Source of the DNA: Ectobius pallidus
Lineage: Eukaryota > Arthropoda > Insecta > Blattodea > Ectobiidae
Direction: 5' to 3'
DNA: 64,000 nucleotides
Assembly: GCA_964059195.1 (NCBI GenBank)
Contig: CAXKWD010000011.1
Location: 29,495,066-29,559,065, forward strand
The notes under the pieces: generated by a model
The model's database searches: none
What the model was told of the DNA's origin: nothing
The model's input: only the letters and a program-made list of their open reading frames with translations
In this document: positions 59,303 through 64,000 of the stretch, piece by piece
Position numbering within the stretch: position 1 is the first letter of the stretch
Layout of the letters: each line of letters begins with the position of its first letter
Translations under genes and position numbers: made by a program

Positions 59303-60820
59303 ATTTGAGCTCTAAAATGTTACGAGGTAATAATAACCCGAAGTGTTAACTGGAAAGTCTATACTTAAAATTTAAATCCGTTTGTTTCTAACCGGCCATT
59401 ATGAAATGTGATCCACATCAATAGTTTATCACAACGTAAATATTTTCAAGATGATACTTCAGACAGTTTTGGAGTTTTCAATTATTTTACGTAACATTAA
59501 GTTATGAATAATGAAACATGTCACGTCACATTATTTAACAATTTACAATGATTATTCCATTTGCTCACACATAATATAAAAGAAGCCACGTTGAGATTTT
59601 CTCACTTCTCATAAACAACTAACTTTCTTCATGTTCCTATTTTTTCAGAAATCTAACTATTTTCTTGTAAGTTGTTGAACGAAAATATGCCTACTTCCTT
59701 CAGAAGATAAGAACTGAAAATATTACATGCTAGTAGTTGGTAATTCTAACTATTTTCTGATAACAAGACTGCCCTGACGCGTATCTGGAAGCCTCTACTT
59801 CCTTTTCCTCTGCAAAATAACCATAATTTTTTTAAACATAAAAAGTATAAACATCAATATGAACGATGCAACCTTTTCTCTTAACTAATTTGAAAGGATC
59901 TCTAATTTTCGATTTACGTAGGTATTAACTAAACAAAAATTGTTTGTATGATTTCCTGTTGTGACTATTTAAGGGCGTGCACTGCTGCTTAGACCTGTAA
60001 AAGTGTCCAATAGACTATTCCGAAATTTTGCCTTACAGAAGTTGTTTACATTTCTATAAATCTGCGGACTTTCGCACGTACGCCATCGACAATTGAATTT
60101 TATTATTTAATTTATTTATTATTAGACCTACAGAAATACAGATGTAAATATATAAATATGTTCTAGCAAAATATAAAGTCAAACAAAACAAAATTTTTTG
60201 CCCCCAGATGAGCAAAGCTCTTGGTTAGGAGCTGAAATGAATTATATTTTAGAGAAACAGAGATATTTTTAAAATGCACAGTATAAAAATTATATACCGG
60301 TATATAAAAAAGTTAAACGTGTTAAATTAAAAATATAAATTTGTAATGTTACCAGAAAATTAAGTTAATCTTACAAACTATGTTACTATATATATATGTT
60401 ACCTATAGCATATACATACTAGCTACTGCAGATAGCAAGCTCCTGTATGGCTGGTAGTGAATGTGTTAGAAGGACCAACCAATGTGCCCCCTCTCGGGTA
60501 GTCACTATTTGCGTACGGGATGCTAAACGTACGGTTTTTGTATGTAGATTGGTTCCGACCATTTTTAGCAAAATTAGTTAACACCCTGCTAAACTCTTTA
60601 TACTGGGTCCCGTTATCCCTATGTACAAAATCTGAAAATGCTTTGAACCAAACAGGAAAATGACTGGATGACTATAATAAACTGAAAGTCAAAGGTTAAA
60701 GGTTTAAGAGCAGTTTTATTTTAACTATACCAGAGCAATTATATTTTGAGAGTTGTATAAATCATTAGATTTCTGAGTAAAATCCATATACCATAATAAA
60801 TATCAATAAATATCCCTTGA
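59302..60820. other. No gene recognised
   Basis: AT-rich sequence. CTCTCGGGTAGTCACTATTT near 60491 resembles the end of the piggyBac-like MITE (CCCTCGGGTAGTCACGTG at 21197), but no second end or TTAA flank is evident. Confidence 0.5.
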
Positions 60821-61080
60821 AAATCCATATATACAAATTGGGAATTATCAAATTCAACTTTCATTCAAATTCATTTTAAAACTCATATGTACAAAATTGA
60901 GAATTATCAAGTTCAGCTTTCAATTCTAATATATTCTAAAACCCATATGTACAAAGTGTGAAATATCAAATTCAGCTTTCAATTCCAATGTATTTTAAGA
61001 ACGCATGTGTACAAAATTGGAAAATTTCAGGTTCCGTTCAAATATATTACAGAAATCCACCCCTACAAAATTTAAGAATT
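60821..61080 (+). repeat. Diverged 60-bp tandem repeat, about five copies
   Basis: The word CATATGTACAAAATTG and following TATCAA.TTCAGCTTTCAATTC recur at steps of about 59, 60, 60 and 53 bp (units anchored near 60824, 60883, 60943, 61003 and 61056). The copies are considerably diverged, so the array is old. Confidence 0.85.
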
Positions 61081-64000
61081 ATTAAATCAATTTTTAAATA
61101 ATAAATACAGGAGGAATATTCCCCGAATATGTACACCTAGTTATATCTTAGGAAACATTCTTAGATCCACATAGTTTATTAAACTTTTAACTTATTAGAA
61201 ATATCGGATAACTCTGTATGTATCCCAATATGTAGAAATGAACCAATGCTAAATTTGACTAGAACATTCTTTGTGTTTCAACATTTACAGCTTTCTCCCA
61301 AAAACATAGTCTCGCTAAAAATCCAAACCCCATTCCTATTGTCTAGTTGGATCCAAAAATAGTAACACTCTGTAGTGTTTATCTAATCTGAACTATTACT
61401 TCCCAATCCCATGGTTTTCCAAACCTCTGTACATTTTATACTCTAGCATTAAACTGTACGAAAAATACTTGATTTATGAGATGCTGGCTTTGGTTTAGTA
61501 AAAGAACTTTACACTTTAAATTTAGCATATACTTGAAAGTTTCTTTCTGTTTTTGGAACTTCAAGAGAACTGGAGAGAAAAATTTAGATAGACGCAGGGA
61601 CCGAAATTAATAACCTGTAATACATAACCGGATTTCAGTTTCATTACATGTGGGCGGAAATTTCCAAATGCCAAAGAATGATCGCGAACATACTGAAGAT
61701 TTAGATGTTAACCAAAATAAGCTAATATAACGGAATTTAGAACTCCAAATAGGTGAGATGCGAAATGCCAAAAATTAGTTAATAATATGAATAAAAAATA
61801 TAAACAGAAACGATCACACCAGGCAGAAGACAAGATTCCATGTCGAACTGCAGACACGCCCACCAAAATGACTACTTCTTTACACTACATGTTCATTATG
61901 GCGAAGTCGGCTCCCAACTGCTCTCCAGCTCCCTTGCGGTACGTACCGCGTTCACAAAAGACCATGCGTGACCACTGGTAACTCAGACGGGTAAAATATT
62001 TTAAGACAAAGTTCTTAGTTCCCCCGAAGCTCACTAGAAGAGCTGATTATACTCTTCTGAGCCGAATTCACGGCTCACCAACCAAATTAATAATTTGACA
62101 CATTACTGAAGTTGTACGATTTTTCTACATTGTTCAAATGAAGTGACTGTATGGGGTCTATGTTAATGCAATTATCGGTGGTTTCCAAGCAGGAACCATG
62201 ATTACACGTCGGTACATTGAATGTACTTCCGATTGGCACTGGATCTGTAGTTGTTGGAATATTTTAGCCATTCTGTTGTATTCTTTCCATCCATGATAAA
62301 TTTATTGACAAATATCCAATTATTCATTGTTGTAGCTTGGTGTATCACTTCTTTAAGTCATTAATTGATCTTTTTTGTTCTGCAGACACTGATTTTAATT
62401 GACTATTTTTTAAATCTTCTTCATCACTTTAAGATACTTTAATTATCTCACGTAGGAAACTTATTTCTTCCTGAGCGTCTTTTTCAGTATCGTTCCTTTG
62501 CGATGCACAGATATAGATGCAAAACCTTGAATCGGTTGGTGTTTTGTCTCTCTAAATTACCACACCGAAAATGACACCATTTGTCACAGAAAGTACAAAG
62601 AACGTTGTTGACAACATCTCTTTTATAATTAGGACATTTCTGTTCTCGTGAAACAATGTGCAGTTTTCCACTGAATTCAAAGTCGTTCTATATTTCTTTC
62701 AAACAATTTCTATCCTATTCCTGTCAAACCCTGTGTTTTTTCCTTGCGTTGGGAATCGTCAGGTCACGTTGAAGTTCAGGCATGAATATAATTAATTAGT
62801 TAATACCTCGGGTTATAAAATGAAAATGGCACTATGTTCCCACTTTGTGTCGAGAATGACTCTGGTCTTTTATGGGTTCTATTCGTAGTGTATTTCAGAG
62901 AATGTTGATAAGTGGTTTCGGATGCTATAGGAGAGTCTCAGAGAAGAGGTACGGTTTGGTAACGATGTTTCAGATGGTCTCGAGTTCTTGATCTACATGG
63001 AATTGAAAGAGAGACCTCAGTTTTCCATACACATGCTTTATCTCTAAACAAAGCCAGTAACTAACCCTCAAAACTATTAGAAGGTATGAAAATTGAGCAG
63101 CATTATAGGCCTAAGTTTACATTATTATCTTATTGCCATAAAAATCGATCAAAATTTATTTCCTTCAAGTTTAAAATGGGGAAATGTCTCTATTTCTTTT
63201 TAAATATATACCTCATACTTTTAAGTGATGGGTAGGCATATAACCTTTCGCAACACACAATTATTTTTCAAATGAGTATTAATAAAATTTATAAACATGT
63301 ATATTTTTGCAAATCTCTCGCTTTCGAGAAGCTTTGTTATGTACAAACAATATATAACTATTTTTTTTTTCGGAGGAGACCTTTTCCCAACCTTAGTGCT
63401 GTGTATTTCTGGCGAGTTAAGCAATGTTCTTAAAGAGTTTGTGGGTAAGTTATTATGGGGCTCTGGATGTATTTGCAATTTAAGTGATATTGCCATTATA
63501 AGTATATTAAAATCGTTTCCATTAAATTTAATTTTTGGCTTGTTAAAAGTCACGATATATACAGCAAAATGCTGACACCTGTCCTTAAGCGAGATAAGTC
63601 GCTCATGGTACGTGGGACCTGAGAACTCTTAGGTGAGTTATATTGCTTGTGGGAGTAAAGGTTTCCTCGAGCAGGGGAAATTTCTCTCTTCAATCAACTG
63701 CACTTCTTATCTACAAATCTTATAAAAACAAGGCTAATTAATCTACGAGAATGGATCAAAAAGGCACAATAATTTTTTTGCGGAATTGCGGCTGGGATGT
63801 TGAACTTTCACCAAGATGGAGTTTGAAGCTTTCACTACGGATGCTATTTTGTTCTCATGTGTAGCTCTAGCGAGAGAAGCGTGAACTATGAAACAAAGAT
63901 GTCGCGTATGTTACTGTCGTCCACTTGTGAAGAGCACCAAGGTGTAGTGCGATTTTTATGGTCTGAAAGGTATAACCCGAGTGAAATTCACAGGGATATG
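61081..64000. other. No gene recognised
   Basis: AT-rich sequence. Overlapping frames on opposite strands at 63221-63575 (110 and 92 codons) exclude each other and lack motifs. The window ends in sequence of mixed composition without recognisable features. Confidence 0.5.

Noticed and set aside
63221..63575. 110- and 92-codon frames on opposite strands
   Set aside because: They overlap almost completely in AT-rich DNA and show no motif.

Overview
This is a eukaryotic, very probably insect, intergenic window. It is AT-rich, has no long open reading frame, and shows no host gene, rRNA or operon structure that I can recognise. The longest frame is 172 codons and is most likely fortuitous. What can be identified is transposable elements and their debris: mariner, hAT-like, piggyBac-like, pogo-like and Harbinger-like DNA transposons, 3' ends of non-LTR retrotransposons, and many tRNA-derived SINE heads. 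The mariner types, the SINE types and the LINE 3' ends suggest an insect with a large genome, such as a cockroach or termite. That assignment is inference.

Layout. 1-9 kb: sparse sequence with a decayed LINE reverse-transcriptase tail (2489-3094), a SINE (about 5711-5940), a small MITE candidate (8392-8737) and a GC-rich patch. 10-13 kb: a 48-bp minisatellite with a 192-bp higher-order period (11189-12320). 15-26 kb: a Harbinger-like MITE, three copies of one SINE family, a hAT-like MITE with an exact 8-bp target duplication, another SINE, a piggyBac-like MITE flanked by TTAA, a 250-bp foldback MITE and a GCTATGCTA-rich inverted-repeat element. 29-38 kb: an inverted pair of tRNA-like sequences, a 105-bp tandem duplication beside a hAT-like MITE, LINE 3' ends, a rearranged mariner (35176-36129) and a pogo-like MITE. 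41-49 kb: three more hAT-like elements, SINE heads and a second rearranged mariner (48565-49244). 50-59 kb: LINE fragments, SINEs, a second Harbinger-like copy carrying a nested SINE, and microsatellites. 59-64 kb: mostly featureless, with one 60-bp tandem repeat.

The protein-coding remnants are parts of transposases or reverse transcriptases. All are broken by stops, frameshifts or deletions, so no element here looks autonomous. The most notable observations are: two different mariners with the same rearranged architecture (the 5' part of the transposase replaced by an inverted copy of its 3' part); strong excess of the palindrome TAGGCCTA (22 exact copies found by eye, fewer than one expected from composition); the higher-order minisatellite; and a set of related hAT-like MITEs, two of which used the same 8-bp target CTAATAAT. 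I found no convincing undescribed gene system.
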